This document shows, piece by piece, positions 1-8,282 of a stretch of 51,762 nucleotides of DNA. The notes beneath the pieces were generated by a model that did not search any database, had not been told where the DNA came from, and saw only the letters and a program-made list of their open reading frames with translations. Positions within the stretch are counted from its first letter, which is position 1, and each line of letters starts with the position of its first letter. The translations under genes were made by a program, and so were the position numbers. The DNA comes from Bacillus swezeyi (lineage in GTDB: Bacteria > Bacillota > Bacilli > Bacillales > Bacillaceae): the NCBI RefSeq assembly GCF_001969815.1, contig NZ_MRBK01000021.1, positions 16,717 through 68,478 of the forward strand, read 5' to 3'.

Positions 1-49
1 CGGCCCTGTTTTCGATCTTGGTGAAAATGTCATCTCAACTTTTCCAACT

Positions 50-76
50 AAAAAGGACAACCACAATGTGGTTGTC
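50..76 (-). terminator. Rho-independent terminator, leftward
   Basis: A perfect 10-bp inverted repeat (GACAACCACA / TGTGGTTGTC, one-base loop) at 56-76 is followed, on the minus strand, by CTTTTT. It can end the antitoxin RNA that runs against the toxin gene at 161-238, the late tail operon, or both. Confidence 0.65.
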
Positions 77-81
77 TAGTG

Positions 82-87
82 TATAAT
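82..87 (+). promoter_or_regulatory. -10 element of the type I toxin gene
   Basis: A perfect TATAAT lies 74 bases before the toxin start. No good -35 is visible at the normal spacing. A start of transcription near 93 would give a 5' leader of about 68 nt that includes the segment pairing with the 3' side of the toxin ORF. Confidence 0.5.
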
Positions 88-160
88 ATTTCTTGTACAT
101 AAAAGCTTTGCTCACTCAAGGGAAGTCTTGCTCATCCCCGATTGAAAGGGGGTGATGCAA

Positions 161-238
161 ATGACAACATTTGAAACAATCTCTTTAATGATTGCTTTTG
201 GCATGTTAGTTGCCGTGTTGTCAAAGAAAGAAAAATAG
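161..238 (+). CDS. TxpA/holin-like type I toxin peptide, 25 aa
   Basis: A 25-residue peptide beginning MTTFETISLMIAFG and ending in a basic tail (SKKEK): one hydrophobic membrane segment with the conserved N-terminal MTxFExLxLMIxFG pattern of the Bacillus 'putative holin-like toxin' family (TxpA, BsrG, YonT relatives). These depolarise or damage the membrane when made in excess. A very strong ribosome site (AAAGGGGGTG) precedes the ATG. The gene lies on the strand opposite to the late operon, next to the tail tube gene xkdM, the same position as txpA/ratA beside yqbM in the skin element. Just after the stop codon, TCCCTTGAG (242-250) is the exact complement of CTCAAGGGA in the leader (115-123), suggesting a 5'-3' fold that hides the ribosome site. 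Confidence 0.8.
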   Translation: MTTFETISLMIAFGMLVAVLSKKEK

Positions 239-328
239 ACCTCCCTTGAGCCTGGAAAACTTAAAGGGATAGGTCTATTTAAAACACCTCTCTGAGCAAG
301 CCCTTGATGGGTCGCTTTTGTGTACACC

Positions 329-361
329 GACTCGACTGTTCGCAGCAGTCGGGTCTTTTTT
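329..361 (+). terminator. terminator of the toxin mRNA
   Basis: Stem GACTCGACTG / CAGTCGGGTC (10 bp with one G-U pair, 7-nt loop) followed by six T. It ends the rightward toxin transcript about 90 nt after the toxin stop codon. Confidence 0.75.
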
Positions 362-366
362 ATTTT

Positions 367-397
367 ATGCATTTCCTGAAGAAGGAATGCATTTTTT
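367..397 (+). terminator. second rightward terminator behind the toxin gene
   Basis: ATGCATTTCC pairs with GGAATGCAT (one bulged T) and is followed by TTTTTT. A back-up stop that insulates the leftward tail genes from toxin transcription. Confidence 0.6.
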
Positions 398-516
398 ACA
401 TGAGTTATCAGTTCTAGATGTGGTTGCATTGAGTGTACATTAAATACACACTCAATATATATTATCGTATCACAGGTGTGTATTTTGTAAACATATTTTT
501 GTTTACTTTTTAGAGC

Positions 517-960
517 TTAAAAAGAGTCACTCAATTTTTCCGGAAGATCAAAATCTTCGAAAGTGAACGGTACTTCCTCTTCCAGTGCCTCTGAATCCAC
601 ATCGAGCCCCGCGATCTTGGCAGAGTCAAAATTCACGTCAAACAATGTGACCCGTTCAGTGCCACGACCTGCAGACTGGTCATCGAGGACAGCCTGCAAT
701 GTGAAATATGGATCTTCTCCCTTTTTCACATAGTTCAGCATCAGCTGCACAAATCGTGATGTGACTTTATAGAATGTCGCTGTTCCCGTTCCATTTGCCC
801 CCGTTGTTTTGTGGCCGGTCATTCGGCGACCCATGACATTGACCTCTGCTTTGTTTTTCTCCACGTTTGCTTCAAATGTTTTAATAAAGGCCAGTTCTTC
901 CCCATCCAAAAACAGACGGCCCTCTTTTCCTGAAATCGTGTTTTGCGCCTTAAAAGCCAT
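517..960 (-). CDS. xkdM: phage tail tube protein (XkdM family)
   Basis: 147 aa, the normal length for XkdM/YqbM of PBSX and the skin element. It forms the inner tube of a contractile tail. Visible family features are the N-terminal NTISGKEGRLFLDGE and the VNVMGRRMTGHK segment of the tube beta-sandwich. It lies one base after the sheath gene, the fixed sheath-tube order of contractile phages, and is read with it in the leftward late operon. The next gene in PBSX, xkdN, should lie beyond the left window edge. Confidence 0.93.
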   Translation of the reverse strand: MAFKAQNTISGKEGRLFLDGEELAFIKTFEANVEKNKAEVNVMGRRMTGHKTTGANGTGTATFYKVTSRFVQLMLNYVKKGEDPYFTLQAVLDDQSAGRGTERVTLFDVNFDSAKIAGLDVDSEALEEEVPFTFEDFDLPEKLSDSF

Positions 961-961
961 C

Positions 962-2362
962 TTACTTCACCTCCACATTGAAGTAGAATTTTTCAGCTGC
1001 GTCAACCGGCTGAACGGCCAGGTCAATCAAGAATCCATCACGTTCCTCGTTCAGCTTGATAGTCAGATCGTTTTCTGAATCAAAGCCTATAATCCCGTCT
1101 CCGTCCTGAAGTGTCGTCAGATATTGAATGATAAGCGTTTTGACATACTGCAATCCGTCATCGGAAGCTGGGATGTCGTTGCCGGTTCCTTTTTTGGACT
1201 TAATTAGCGCCTTCAGCTCTCGCGTTAAATCGTTATTAATGGCATCAAGTACCCGGATGATTTTATTTTTAGAGAATTTCTTATTTTTCTCGGCCGTAAA
1301 GGTCGTGAGAGAATTAATATCCTTTTCAACGCTGACAGATTTATCGCGAGCGTCAAATGTGAATAAGAACTCCCCGTTGTTCAGCTTCTCAATGACTGTG
1401 TCATCGTCAAGGCGGTTCAGGACATCCACCGCGCCTTCGTATTCAACAAAGGTCAAGGATTGATTGAAAGAAGCTCCCGCGCTGGCCCCGGCTACCCATG
1501 CTGTAGCCTGATGCGGCGCAATCTCTGTACCGTCTTCCAACAGAACGCCTTCTGTCACATTGATAATGCCTTCATAATCGACTTTATATCCGGAAAGGAC
1601 ACCTTGGACCTTACGCCCTTGTTTATCGCGTAAACGCTGAATAAATGAAACGAATGTGGCTTTCAATTGCTCGCTTGTTTCTATCGGGAGAGCGATGGTG
1701 TCAAAGTATTCTGTTTCAGCTGCCTCCAAGAAATCCATATAGTCCTCATTCGTGGCCGTCTTGTCTGTACCGCCTGAAAGCCGGACTCCAGCAGAAGGAT
1801 TTAGTTTTCCTTCTTCTTCATCACCTTCAGCCCCCGAAAGTGGAATCGTAATCGTCAGTTCTCCCTTACCGGTAAAGGTGACATATTGATTGGCTTGCAG
1901 TTCTTCTGCTTTAGAAACCGTTTGTTTATCCACTTCAGACTGATTAAAAAACGTGGTGACATCAAACTTTGAAGAATCCAAGACATTTTCACTGACTTGA
2001 ATGATGATGTCATTTCCTTTTGTGCCTCCGTAATTGGCGGTTGCCTTCACGCCCTCACCAATATCTCCTGTTGCGCGGTTTCCCTCATTCAAGCGATACA
2101 GGAGAACCGTCTGGGCTTTTTTCTTGGCTTCTCTGAATAAAAGCAGGGATGGGTCATCTATCGGCAATCCAACCTTTTTATTCAGATCCTCGATATTTGA
2201 GATTGAAATGAATTTTTTTGCTTCTCCCCAGCTTGTATTCACAGGTACAGCTGCAATCCCACGTTCGCCGAGAGAAACACGTTCCTGTGCTGTTGTTTTA
2301 AAATTAAAATAGATGCCGGCACGTTCTTTTTCTTTGCCTGGTGTGAATGTTCCGCCGTTCAT
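962..2362 (-). CDS. xkdK: phage tail sheath protein (XkdK family)
   Basis: 466 aa, full length for the PBSX-type contractile tail sheath. It polymerises round the XkdM tube and contracts on adsorption. The N-terminus (TPGKEKERAGIYFNFK) and the strongly conserved C-terminal closing domain (VKTLIIQYLTTLQDGDGIIGF, shortened here) support the call. The gene directly abuts the 74-aa YkzL/YqzN-like gene upstream. Presence of sheath and tube shows the prophage is a myovirus or a tailocin-like defective phage. Confidence 0.95.
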   Translation of the reverse strand: MNGGTFTPGKEKERAGIYFNFKTTAQERVSLGERGIAAVPVNTSWGEAKKFISISNIEDLNKKVGLPIDDPSLLLFREAKKKAQTVLLYRLNEGNRATGDIGEGVKATANYGGTKGNDIIIQVSENVLDSSKFDVTTFFNQSEVDKQTVSKAEELQANQYVTFTGKGELTITIPLSGAEGDEEEGKLNPSAGVRLSGGTDKTATNEDYMDFLEAAETEYFDTIALPIETSEQLKATFVSFIQRLRDKQGRKVQGVLSGYKVDYEGIINVTEGVLLEDGTEIAPHQATAWVAGASAGASFNQSLTFVEYEGAVDVLNRLDDDTVIEKLNNGEFLFTFDARDKSVSVEKDINSLTTFTAEKNKKFSKNKIIRVLDAINNDLTRELKALIKSKKGTGNDIPASDDGLQYVKTLIIQYLTTLQDGDGIIGFDSENDLTIKLNEERDGFLIDLAVQPVDAAEKFYFNVEVK

Positions 2363-2587
2363 TTATTTAGCCTCCTTCCGAAGAAATTCACGAATGCGTT
2401 TCTTCGCTTCTGATTTAGTCACTTGCTTCTGGTTCAAACCAAAAAGAGCACCGTCCAGAACTTCCGGTTTAACCCCGAACAGCTCTTTACTGTGCTCCCG
2501 TAAATCTTGAATATGAAAGAGAGATTCTGGGCGGCGCGTGGCATTCAGCCCCTCAACCTCTTCATTTTTTGCTTTCTTTGTGTCCAC
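2363..2587 (-). CDS. small YqzN/YkzM-type phage protein
   Basis: 74 aa, charged and mostly helical, between the tail terminator-like gene and the sheath gene, where PBSX and skin carry a similar small gene (YkzL/YqzN). The C-terminal half (KSEAKKRIREFLRKEAK) looks like an amphipathic helix. The stop and the sheath ATG are adjacent, so the two are translationally coupled. The function is unknown; position suggests a role at the head-tail or sheath-initiation interface. Confidence 0.75.
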   Translation of the reverse strand: MDTKKAKNEEVEGLNATRRPESLFHIQDLREHSKELFGVKPEVLDGALFGLNQKQVTKSEAKKRIREFLRKEAK

Positions 2588-3028
2588 TTATTTCACCCCG
2601 CTTGTAAAATCAAAATCTTGAAGGGCCGGCTTTTCATCTTTTTTGTACCAATACCGGCTGTTCCATTGAACAACTAACACAGCGACCCCTTTATCAGATA
2701 TTCGTGATTCTATCCGATTGATTCGCAAGGATTCCCCGGTCTCCGTTCCTTCAGTATCAACAAGAGGAATCATGCTGCGTCTTTCACGTACAGCCTCCGC
2801 GATCTTCTCAGCTTCATCATGAGCCTGTTGTGAATCCTTATGAAACAGCTTCACATTGAGGCTGTACGTTTTCATATACGTTGAAACTGTGTCATTCCCA
2901 TCCGCTACAGAAGGCGGCGGGAAATAGAGAGACGGGGTTTTAATTTGAATAGGAATCTCCCGGTCATATATTTGGACGGGAAACACCCGATAAAAGAAGT
3001 TCATAATGGACCCGACTTCATCGTTCAA
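2588..3028 (-). CDS. XkdJ/YqbJ-like tail terminator protein
   Basis: 146 aa from the start chosen here. The first ATG (3052) lies inside the upstream gp10-like gene without a ribosome site. A TTG at 3028 is preceded by AAAGGTGGTG at good spacing and is preferred. The gene sits between the HK97-gp10-like gene and the small gene before the sheath, the place of XkdJ/YqbJ. Proteins in this slot cap the tail tube and join it to the head. The sequence is a compact alpha/beta protein without membrane segments. Confidence 0.78.
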   Translation of the reverse strand: MNDEVGSIMNFFYRVFPVQIYDREIPIQIKTPSLYFPPPSVADGNDTVSTYMKTYSLNVKLFHKDSQQAHDEAEKIAEAVRERRSMIPLVDTEGTETGESLRINRIESRISDKGVAVLVVQWNSRYWYKKDEKPALQDFDFTSGVK

Positions 3029-3041
3029 GCCATCACCACCT

Positions 3042-3539
3042 TTAGAATTCATCCAGCCATTCCTGAAGCTTGCGGTCTAAGCTTCTTTCAAACATTCGCT
3101 CAAAGATCGCTAGGGCATTGTCCCAGTACCCGGATCCGTCAATCCATTGAAACTTCAGCAGCATTCCGGTTTCCGCAGCGGGATCATATTCAAAGCGGTC
3201 ACCTTTCCATCGCCCAGGAACCCACCGTCGATCTTTATTCTTGGATGGGTCAATGGTAAAGTGCCCGTCGTTTACAAAAGAAGCGTATTCCAAGTTGGTC
3301 CCTACATCCAATGTCAGATTGCCTGCGGTCGTAGAGAAAATATTGTCTGCGTCACCTTTCTCAAAGGAATTTAATAGGCGGCGCGTTTCGACGGTTTCAG
3401 TTTTCATAATTTCATCTTGCACAATATCCAAAAACTCATAGCCCATCGCCTCAAGCCAGAGCTCATATTGACTTTGAAGCCCTCCGTCAATTGCTTCATC
3501 GAGTGCCTGAATAAATTCATCCAAGCCGTCAATTCTCAT
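3042..3539 (-). CDS. HK97 gp10-like head-tail connector (YqbI family)
   Basis: 165 aa. It matches the HK97 gp10/YqbI group by position and by the region LEYASFVNDGHFTID, the conserved Y-A-x-x-V-x-x-G-H box of gp10-like proteins, preceded by TTAGNLTLDVGTN. The N-terminal [16 protein letters not shown] helix is also typical. Its start overlaps the end of the DUF3599 gene by four bases, so it is coupled to it. Confidence 0.85.
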   Translation of the reverse strand: MRIDGLDEFIQALDEAIDGGLQSQYELWLEAMGYEFLDIVQDEIMKTETVETRRLLNSFEKGDADNIFSTTAGNLTLDVGTNLEYASFVNDGHFTIDPSKNKDRRWVPGRWKGDRFEYDPAAETGMLLKFQWIDGSGYWDNALAIFERMFERSLDRKLQEWLDEF

Positions 3540-3892
3540 AGGTTGTCACTCCTGACTGCTGTCACTTCAATGTGATGATTTTTAATTTTTCTTGGCTTCT
3601 GCAGTTTATAAGAAGCACCTTCCCATATCACTTTGTCATTCAGCCGGATATCCGATGAAATCGGAAAATGGACCAAAAGGGATTGAACAAACAGTGTATT
3701 CGGCTCCTGCTGCACAACGGATTGATTTTTCTCCGTAAAGTAACAAGCTTGATCCAAAATATCCGGTTCATCGGGATAAGAGAATTCTGGCTGGCCATCC
3801 TGAACCGGAACACCATACCGGGATTCCGCCGGCTGTTCCTCTTCTAGATGGTAAATGTCACAACGGTGTGTTAAGAGCCGGCTGTAGCTCAT
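3536..3892 (-). CDS. YqbH/XkdH-like head-tail adaptor (DUF3599)
   Basis: 118 aa. The N-terminal [11 protein letters not shown] is the typical opening of the DUF3599 / head completion family (YqbH, XkdH), small beta-barrel proteins that bind below the portal. Overlaps both neighbours by four bases in the connector gene block. Confidence 0.83.
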   Translation of the reverse strand: MSYSRLLTHRCDIYHLEEEQPAESRYGVPVQDGQPEFSYPDEPDILDQACYFTEKNQSVVQQEPNTLFVQSLLVHFPISSDIRLNDKVIWEGASYKLQKPRKIKNHHIEVTAVRSDNL

Positions 3893-4284
3893 AATGCCCT
3901 CACCCTAAGGAGAACAGATCCTTTACCATCAGGTGGGACATTTGGATCCTCAACGAAATCTTTTAATAGATTTTCGACTTCTGGCTTTTGAATGGTCTGA
4001 CCGTCTCCGAGCGTATAGGAATAGTCTCCGATTTTTTCAGATTTATAGCCTTTGACGATAGATTCATCAGAATTGATCAAAGCGAAATATTGTGCCATCT
4101 TTAATAAGGCAAGCTTGACCTTTTCCGGCAGTGGCTGATATTTCTCATCAGAAAGATTATGCCCGACAATGCTTTGAATCTCGGTTTCAGCCTCTAAAAT
4201 ATCGTGCTGAAGCAGGTTCTCCGGCCGAGACTTTACCGCTTCGAAAACAGAATAAGCAATCACTTCCTCAGGAGTGATCAACAT
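3889..4284 (-). CDS. YqbG-like head-tail connector (DUF3199)
   Basis: 131 aa. The N-terminal [19 protein letters not shown] helix, central [15 protein letters not shown] helix and position between YqbF-like and YqbH-like genes match YqbG, a helical adaptor of the SPP1 gp15 / HK97 gp6 type that joins portal and tail. A ribosome site GGGGAG precedes the ATG. Confidence 0.83.
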   Translation of the reverse strand: MLITPEEVIAYSVFEAVKSRPENLLQHDILEAETEIQSIVGHNLSDEKYQPLPEKVKLALLKMAQYFALINSDESIVKGYKSEKIGDYSYTLGDGQTIQKPEVENLLKDFVEDPNVPPDGKGSVLLRVRAL

Positions 4285-4290
4285 GCAGCG

Positions 4291-4674
4291 TCACTCCCCT
4301 AGTTTCTGCAGGATGAAGGCAATCCTTTCATCGGCGTTTTTGAACGCTGCAGGATCGCCGCCAAGATCAGAGATAATGGCCTCTTGTCCTGCCTTCGTCA
4401 TGCCTCTCAATTCTGATTCTGTGTATATTTTCGGAGTAGCAGATGCCGTTGATTCTTTGGCGTTTTCTCCGTCATCTTTCGATCCGCCATCCTTCGATCC
4501 GTCACCTTCGCCCTCGGTCTCTTCTTTGATTAATTTGCATTCAAATTGTTCATTGTCTTTAAGATAGAGATACACCGATTTCTTGACGTCTCGCTCTGCT
4601 CCCAGGGTAAAAACATGGTCCATAACATCGTAAGTTTTCCCTTTGATCAGTTGCGCTTTATAGGTATCAGCCAT
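4291..4674 (-). CDS. YqbF-like phage protein
   Basis: 127 aa in three parts: an N-terminal beta domain (residues 1-45, with KAQLIKGKTYDVMDHVF), a low-complexity acidic linker rich in Gly, Ser, Asp and Lys (about 48-72), and a C-terminal helical HeH/SAP-like segment (TESELRGMTKAGQEAIISDL). This matches YqbF, encoded after the capsid in skin-type elements. Its role is not established; decoration or head-tail joining is possible. Confidence 0.75.
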   Translation of the reverse strand: MADTYKAQLIKGKTYDVMDHVFTLGAERDVKKSVYLYLKDNEQFECKLIKEETEGEGDGSKDGGSKDDGENAKESTASATPKIYTESELRGMTKAGQEAIISDLGGDPAAFKNADERIAFILQKLGE

Positions 4675-4684
4675 GCGTCTTCAC

Positions 4685-5620
4685 CTACTCTTTGACATTG
4701 ATGATTTTGGCTACCGCGTCCTCTTCCTCAAACACGCTGTCCAGTTTTGCCGTCAAAACAATAATGAATTTTCGGCGGCGGATATCTTTATCGACTTCAA
4801 TTCGGATATTTCGGGAGAAGCCGAGCACGATGTTTTTCGGATGCGTCAAAATGACATCTGATACGTCGATCGCTTTTTCTCCTTCGCCGGCGGAATATGG
4901 CTGCATGTTTGCAATTCCCTTGATCGGCACACCAAAAGCAGAAGAAAGCCCGCCTTGAACAGCAGCATCCCCTAAGTTGGTTTGACGATCGGCCACTTTA
5001 TCCTTCCATTCAACTTCAATGCCAGGTGAAGTATAGAAACGGAATTCCTGCGGCACGCGCAAATATTTAGGTGGAACAGCTTTATATCCGCGTTTGAAAA
5101 TTTGCCTTGTTAATTCCTCTCCTGCAGCATCCACAATGTGAGATGTGGCTTGCTTCCGGATCCCATCAATTTGCGCAAGGAATGAATCGTCCGATTTTGA
5201 ATCTCCGTTAACGATTAGTTCCTCGATATCCACTGCCGCACGCTCAGCCAGCATCTGCATGATGGTGTTTTGAAGGCCATCTTTTTCGATGTTGTTTTCG
5301 AGAGTGTCATACGTGATGTGAACTTCTGCGATGACTTCTTTTGCGTTCAGACCGATGGTACTTGTAGTTGGAACAGCTCTGTCACCGCTAGCAAGCGACT
5401 TTCCCTCTTCACCAGCTCTTAGAATACGCTGGCCAAAGCCGATCTTTTCAAATTTCTGTGCATCATGGTCCATCGGAATGACGCGGGCATCATTTAAAAT
5501 AGTGGGGGTATCCTGTACCATGCGGATAAATGTTGATGCTTGGGTCGGATTCATCAGACCGCCGCTTGTTAGCGAAGCAAGCGTCATTTCTGCTTTGTTG
5601 ATAATCTCCTGATTTCTCAT
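4685..5620 (-). CDS. xkdG: major capsid protein (XkdG/YqbE family)
   Basis: 311 aa, full length for the PBSX-type HK97-fold capsid subunit. Typical are the N-terminal [20 protein letters not shown] arm, the [10 protein letters not shown] spine-helix region with the following [13 protein letters not shown], and the C-terminal [14 protein letters not shown] strand. It directly follows the XkdF gene, as in PBSX, and an AGGAGG ribosome site precedes the ATG. Confidence 0.93.
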   Translation of the reverse strand: MRNQEIINKAEMTLASLTSGGLMNPTQASTFIRMVQDTPTILNDARVIPMDHDAQKFEKIGFGQRILRAGEEGKSLASGDRAVPTTSTIGLNAKEVIAEVHITYDTLENNIEKDGLQNTIMQMLAERAAVDIEELIVNGDSKSDDSFLAQIDGIRKQATSHIVDAAGEELTRQIFKRGYKAVPPKYLRVPQEFRFYTSPGIEVEWKDKVADRQTNLGDAAVQGGLSSAFGVPIKGIANMQPYSAGEGEKAIDVSDVILTHPKNIVLGFSRNIRIEVDKDIRRRKFIIVLTAKLDSVFEEEDAVAKIINVKE

Positions 5621-5632
5621 CGTATTCCTCCT

Positions 5633-6610
5633 TTAAAGTAAGCCGTCCCAAACGGACTTTTTCACTTCTTCTTTGTCTGATTCCTGATCAGATCCCGCTT
5701 GTTTTGAAATTCCGCGTCTCTTTTCAACGGCTTCTAAACGTTCTTGAATTGGTAAGAGCTTTTGTTCAAGCAGTTCATCCATTTGTTTGATGACGGACCG
5801 TTCTTGCTTTTCATCTTGTGACTCGTTTGCCGTCGAATCTGCTTCTTTTTCAATCTCATCAAGACGCTTGGTGATCGGGTTTAATTTGTCATCAAGCAAT
5901 TTCTCAATATCTTCTTTTTTCAACTCGTCTTCCTCCTCGTCGGCTTCAGCCTGACTCAGCAATTTGCCGAGAGCGGCATGAGCGTTTTTGATTTCATTCA
6001 GGTTGGATGCCGAAAACTTCCGGCCGGCTTTTTCTACTGGTGTTTGTGGCTCCTCATGTTTGCCTAAAAAGAAATTTTTAAGCAAATTAAAAAGCCCTTT
6101 CTCTTCATTGGCAGAAGGAGAAAAAGGCTTCTCTTTTTGTTTTTCAATTGTCTCAGCGGTTCCGGCCATTGAATACCCGGTGATGTCGCCTTTTTTGATC
6201 TGTTCCCAGACCTCATCCGAAGCTTTTGTGACAAGCACCCAAGATCCCTTTTTTATGGTTTCGCCATTGACCTCAAAGTCCGCCGGCGCGACATAGGATT
6301 CCACCACTTCACCGACGCCGCCTTGAAAATCATGTTGCTTATCAATCTCCCTCGCATCCTTCAGGAAGCCGTGGGCCGCTTTCTCGATTTCTGCAGCTGT
6401 CATGAAGTCCCCGTGAGCGTCGGGCGTATCTGGTTCATACACAATCCCGTATACAAGCTTTTTTTCATCATCGGCTTTTGTCAGGACCCTGATTTCTTTC
6501 TGAAAGTCCGGCTGCTTTTCTGATTTCATAAAAAAGAACTGCTTTTGATTAGCAGCCTTGTCTACGTAAGAAACATGTGTGATTTTTGCGTTTACCAATT
6601 CACGTGGCAT
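5633..6610 (-). CDS. xkdF: XkdF-like prohead protease/scaffold protein
   Basis: 325 aa from the ATG at 6610, eight bases behind GGAGG (an in-frame GTG at 6619 overlaps that site). The N-terminal half carries the XkdF-type putative serine protease domain: DTPDAHGDFM, then KQHDF with the candidate catalytic His, then GYSMAGTAE with the candidate Ser. The C-terminal half is strongly charged and coiled-coil (about 205-320), as expected for a scaffold. Autocatalytic scaffold removal is known for related families but not shown here. Confidence 0.85.
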   Translation of the reverse strand: MPRELVNAKITHVSYVDKAANQKQFFFMKSEKQPDFQKEIRVLTKADDEKKLVYGIVYEPDTPDAHGDFMTAAEIEKAAHGFLKDAREIDKQHDFQGGVGEVVESYVAPADFEVNGETIKKGSWVLVTKASDEVWEQIKKGDITGYSMAGTAETIEKQKEKPFSPSANEEKGLFNLLKNFFLGKHEEPQTPVEKAGRKFSASNLNEIKNAHAALGKLLSQAEADEEEDELKKEDIEKLLDDKLNPITKRLDEIEKEADSTANESQDEKQERSVIKQMDELLEQKLLPIQERLEAVEKRRGISKQAGSDQESDKEEVKKSVWDGLL

Positions 6611-6662
6611 GTTGTTCACCTCCTTTCAAAATAAAAAACCTCAAAATATTAATATTTGAGGT

Positions 6663-7280
6663 TTAGTTTGGTCTTAACAATTTTTTCATTAGACCTAGAC
6701 ATAATGTATTAAAAACTTTGAGATCGTATAAGCTTATGTCTATTTCCTTTACAAACTCTAAGTTAGCCCTAATTCGTGAGAGGTGCATTGCTGTTTCAAA
6801 ATTTTTTTTATTAATACGTCCTTTATCCATAATAGCAATTAATTTTTGAGTGTAAGTTTTTTCGTTAATATCAAGTTCTCTACAAGCATCATCAATTGCC
6901 CTTTCTAGTTTTGCCCATACTGATAAAATTGCGGCTTTCCGAGATTCTTTGGCGATAAGATCAAATTCCTGATAGTGTTTTATATCTTCCAAAGGATCAT
7001 AAATATCTTCTGATTTGTACTTAGACTCATCACCTGTCTCCTGCAGTTCGTCTATAGCCTTTATCTGATCATGAAAGTTTATATTCCCATCCTTATAATT
7101 AAGACTCTGTATATGTTCTAATTTCTTTAATATTCCTTTCCGAAGCAGAATTACAACAATAATCACTGCTAAAGGCCAAGATGTAAGTAAGTTAATTATA
7201 AACTTCGAATTCAGTATAGAGGATATAAAGTTTGATAAACCACCCAACACTTCACCCCAATTTAACTGTTCTTTATACAT
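6663..7280 (-). CDS. membrane-anchored DUF4145/HEPN-like accessory protein
   Basis: 205 aa, not a phage morphogenesis protein. One membrane segment (about 26-46, INLLTSWPLAVIIVVILL) is followed by a charged linker and a helical C-terminal domain (108-205) resembling DUF4145-type proteins: RKAAILSVWAKLERAIDDA, a KG-I loop, then SRIRANLEF where HEPN-like relatives carry RN-x-x-H. The His is missing, so a HEPN RNase activity is unlikely. It has its own promoter (7308-7336) and a GGGGG ribosome site, is A+T-rich, and lies between the head genes. A prophage moron gene, perhaps defensive; function unknown. Confidence 0.7.
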   Translation of the reverse strand: MYKEQLNWGEVLGGLSNFISSILNSKFIINLLTSWPLAVIIVVILLRKGILKKLEHIQSLNYKDGNINFHDQIKAIDELQETGDESKYKSEDIYDPLEDIKHYQEFDLIAKESRKAAILSVWAKLERAIDDACRELDINEKTYTQKLIAIMDKGRINKKNFETAMHLSRIRANLEFVKEIDISLYDLKVFNTLCLGLMKKLLRPN

Positions 7281-7307
7281 AATAAACCCCCATTAAATAA
7301 TGAGGTT

Positions 7308-7336
7308 ATTATACTACTTTATTCCATATTTGCTAA
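7308..7336 (-). promoter_or_regulatory. promoter of the inserted membrane-protein gene
   Basis: TTAGCA (7331-7336) and a perfect TATAAT (7308-7313) with a 17-bp spacer, read leftward. The -35 overlaps the end of the displaced minor-head fragment, so the imported gene can be expressed in the lysogen independently of the late operon. Confidence 0.55.
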
Positions 7337-7420
7337 GGCTTCTCTTCGAATCTTTTCTTTTTTCTCAGTTGACAACTCTAAATCTTCTTGTACCAACTCT
7401 CTTGGTATGTGTTCACACCC
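7319..7420 (-). pseudogene. displaced 3' end of a minor head protein gene
   Basis: This gap translates leftward without stops as a short fragment ending ELSTEKKEKIRREALANME plus stop. It closely matches the C-terminus of the minor head protein encoded at 8283-9200 (GLSAEEKEEVRSEALLKMV). It has no start of its own and follows the terminator of the 264-aa gene. It is best explained as the original 3' end of the minor head gene, cut off when the 7443-8237 cassette arrived with a replacement 3' end. Confidence 0.7.
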
Positions 7421-7423
7421 TTT

Positions 7424-7464
7424 AAAAAAGAAAGAAGCATCTTTATTTGCTTCTTTCTTTTTTT
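7424..7464 (-). terminator. terminator of the 264-aa accessory gene
   Basis: A long AAAGAAAGAAGCA / TGCTTCTTTCTTT stem with its loop on the stop codon of the gene at 7443-8237, followed on the minus strand by six T. Confidence 0.65.
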
Positions 7465-8237
7465 TCAATATTGTATTTAAACCATTCATATACTAATTCT
7501 TTCATATGGTCTTTGATATGATTAAGTTGGTTCAACTCTTCCTCACTTTTAGGATTCTCCGGATTAAAAGGATTGTGACCATGTCTTTTATAAAAGATAC
7601 CCCCATCATTATTGAGTAATTTTGTGGATGACTTAATTTTATTCATATTTCTTTTTAAATTAAGAGGAATATCTAATGAATTCAACTGTTCCTCTTGTTT
7701 TCTCCCCGATATCCCCAGATCAGTTTTTATTGTCTCGTAAATTTTATATGCGTTAATATACATCAATTCATTATTGTCGATCGCGTCCACATAAAGGTTC
7801 ATTACATCTCTAATATGAGAATGATCTACGACAAGTTGAAAAAAAGTTGCAAATCTCCCCTTAGATTGTTCTTTATTAGTTAGTTTTAATGATATCTCAT
7901 CATCAAATGGATTTTGCTTTTCAATGTGTGAAAAAAGAGGGTGTTTCCTCCATGTAGGTTTAGACCAGTGCGTTCCATGATCATAATTTAATTTTCCATC
8001 CTCCCATACTTTAGGATAGTTCAAGATACTGAAAACTCCTCTAACAAGATTAAAAATCGATTTTAATCTAGCATAGGCAACATCTGAATCATTTAAATCA
8101 AGGTTATCTGTATGCGGAGTGTAAAAATCAATATGTTGAGGAAAATCATAATTAGGATAAAAAAAACCAACATGAGGTCCATAGTTCCCATCTACTATTC
8201 CAGGATTAGTATATACTGATAGCGAATAACCACTCAT
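7443..8237 (-). CDS. accessory protein of unknown function, possibly HEPN-like
   Basis: 264 aa, soluble, A+T-rich, with AAGGAGGAAG before the ATG. The N-terminal 150 residues are rich in His, Tyr and Trp and do not resemble a phage structural protein. The C-terminal 100 residues are helical (YINAYKIYETIKTDLG) and end with a YKRHGHNPF motif, which resembles Arg-His motifs of some HEPN-like proteins; this is inference. The gene has its own terminator and is followed by a relic of the minor head gene, so it came in as a cassette. It may act in anti-phage defence or superinfection control; no firm family can be named. Confidence 0.65.
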   Translation of the reverse strand: MSGYSLSVYTNPGIVDGNYGPHVGFFYPNYDFPQHIDFYTPHTDNLDLNDSDVAYARLKSIFNLVRGVFSILNYPKVWEDGKLNYDHGTHWSKPTWRKHPLFSHIEKQNPFDDEISLKLTNKEQSKGRFATFFQLVVDHSHIRDVMNLYVDAIDNNELMYINAYKIYETIKTDLGISGRKQEEQLNSLDIPLNLKRNMNKIKSSTKLLNNDGGIFYKRHGHNPFNPENPKSEEELNQLNHIKDHMKELVYEWFKYNIEKKERSK

Positions 8238-8282
8238 AAGGCTTCCTCCTTAACGATGTTTTAATATATTTAATCAAAACCA

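Larger units (their letters stand above)
50..457 (-). ncRNA. predicted antisense antitoxin RNA of the TxpA-like toxin
   Basis: No RNA can be seen directly. A minus-strand promoter candidate is present: TTTACA (486-491) and TACGAT (464-469), 16-bp spacer. Transcription would start near 457 directly on a 9-bp inverted repeat (428-436 / 448-456), giving a 5' hairpin, and would run antisense to the whole toxin mRNA down to the terminator at 50-76. RatA and SR4-type antitoxins have this convergent layout but usually overlap only the toxin 3' end, so the true 3' end may lie earlier. Confidence 0.4.

Noticed and set aside
112..429. Leftward 105-aa reading frame opposite the toxin gene
   Set aside because: No ribosome site, covers two terminators and the toxin gene; a chance frame.
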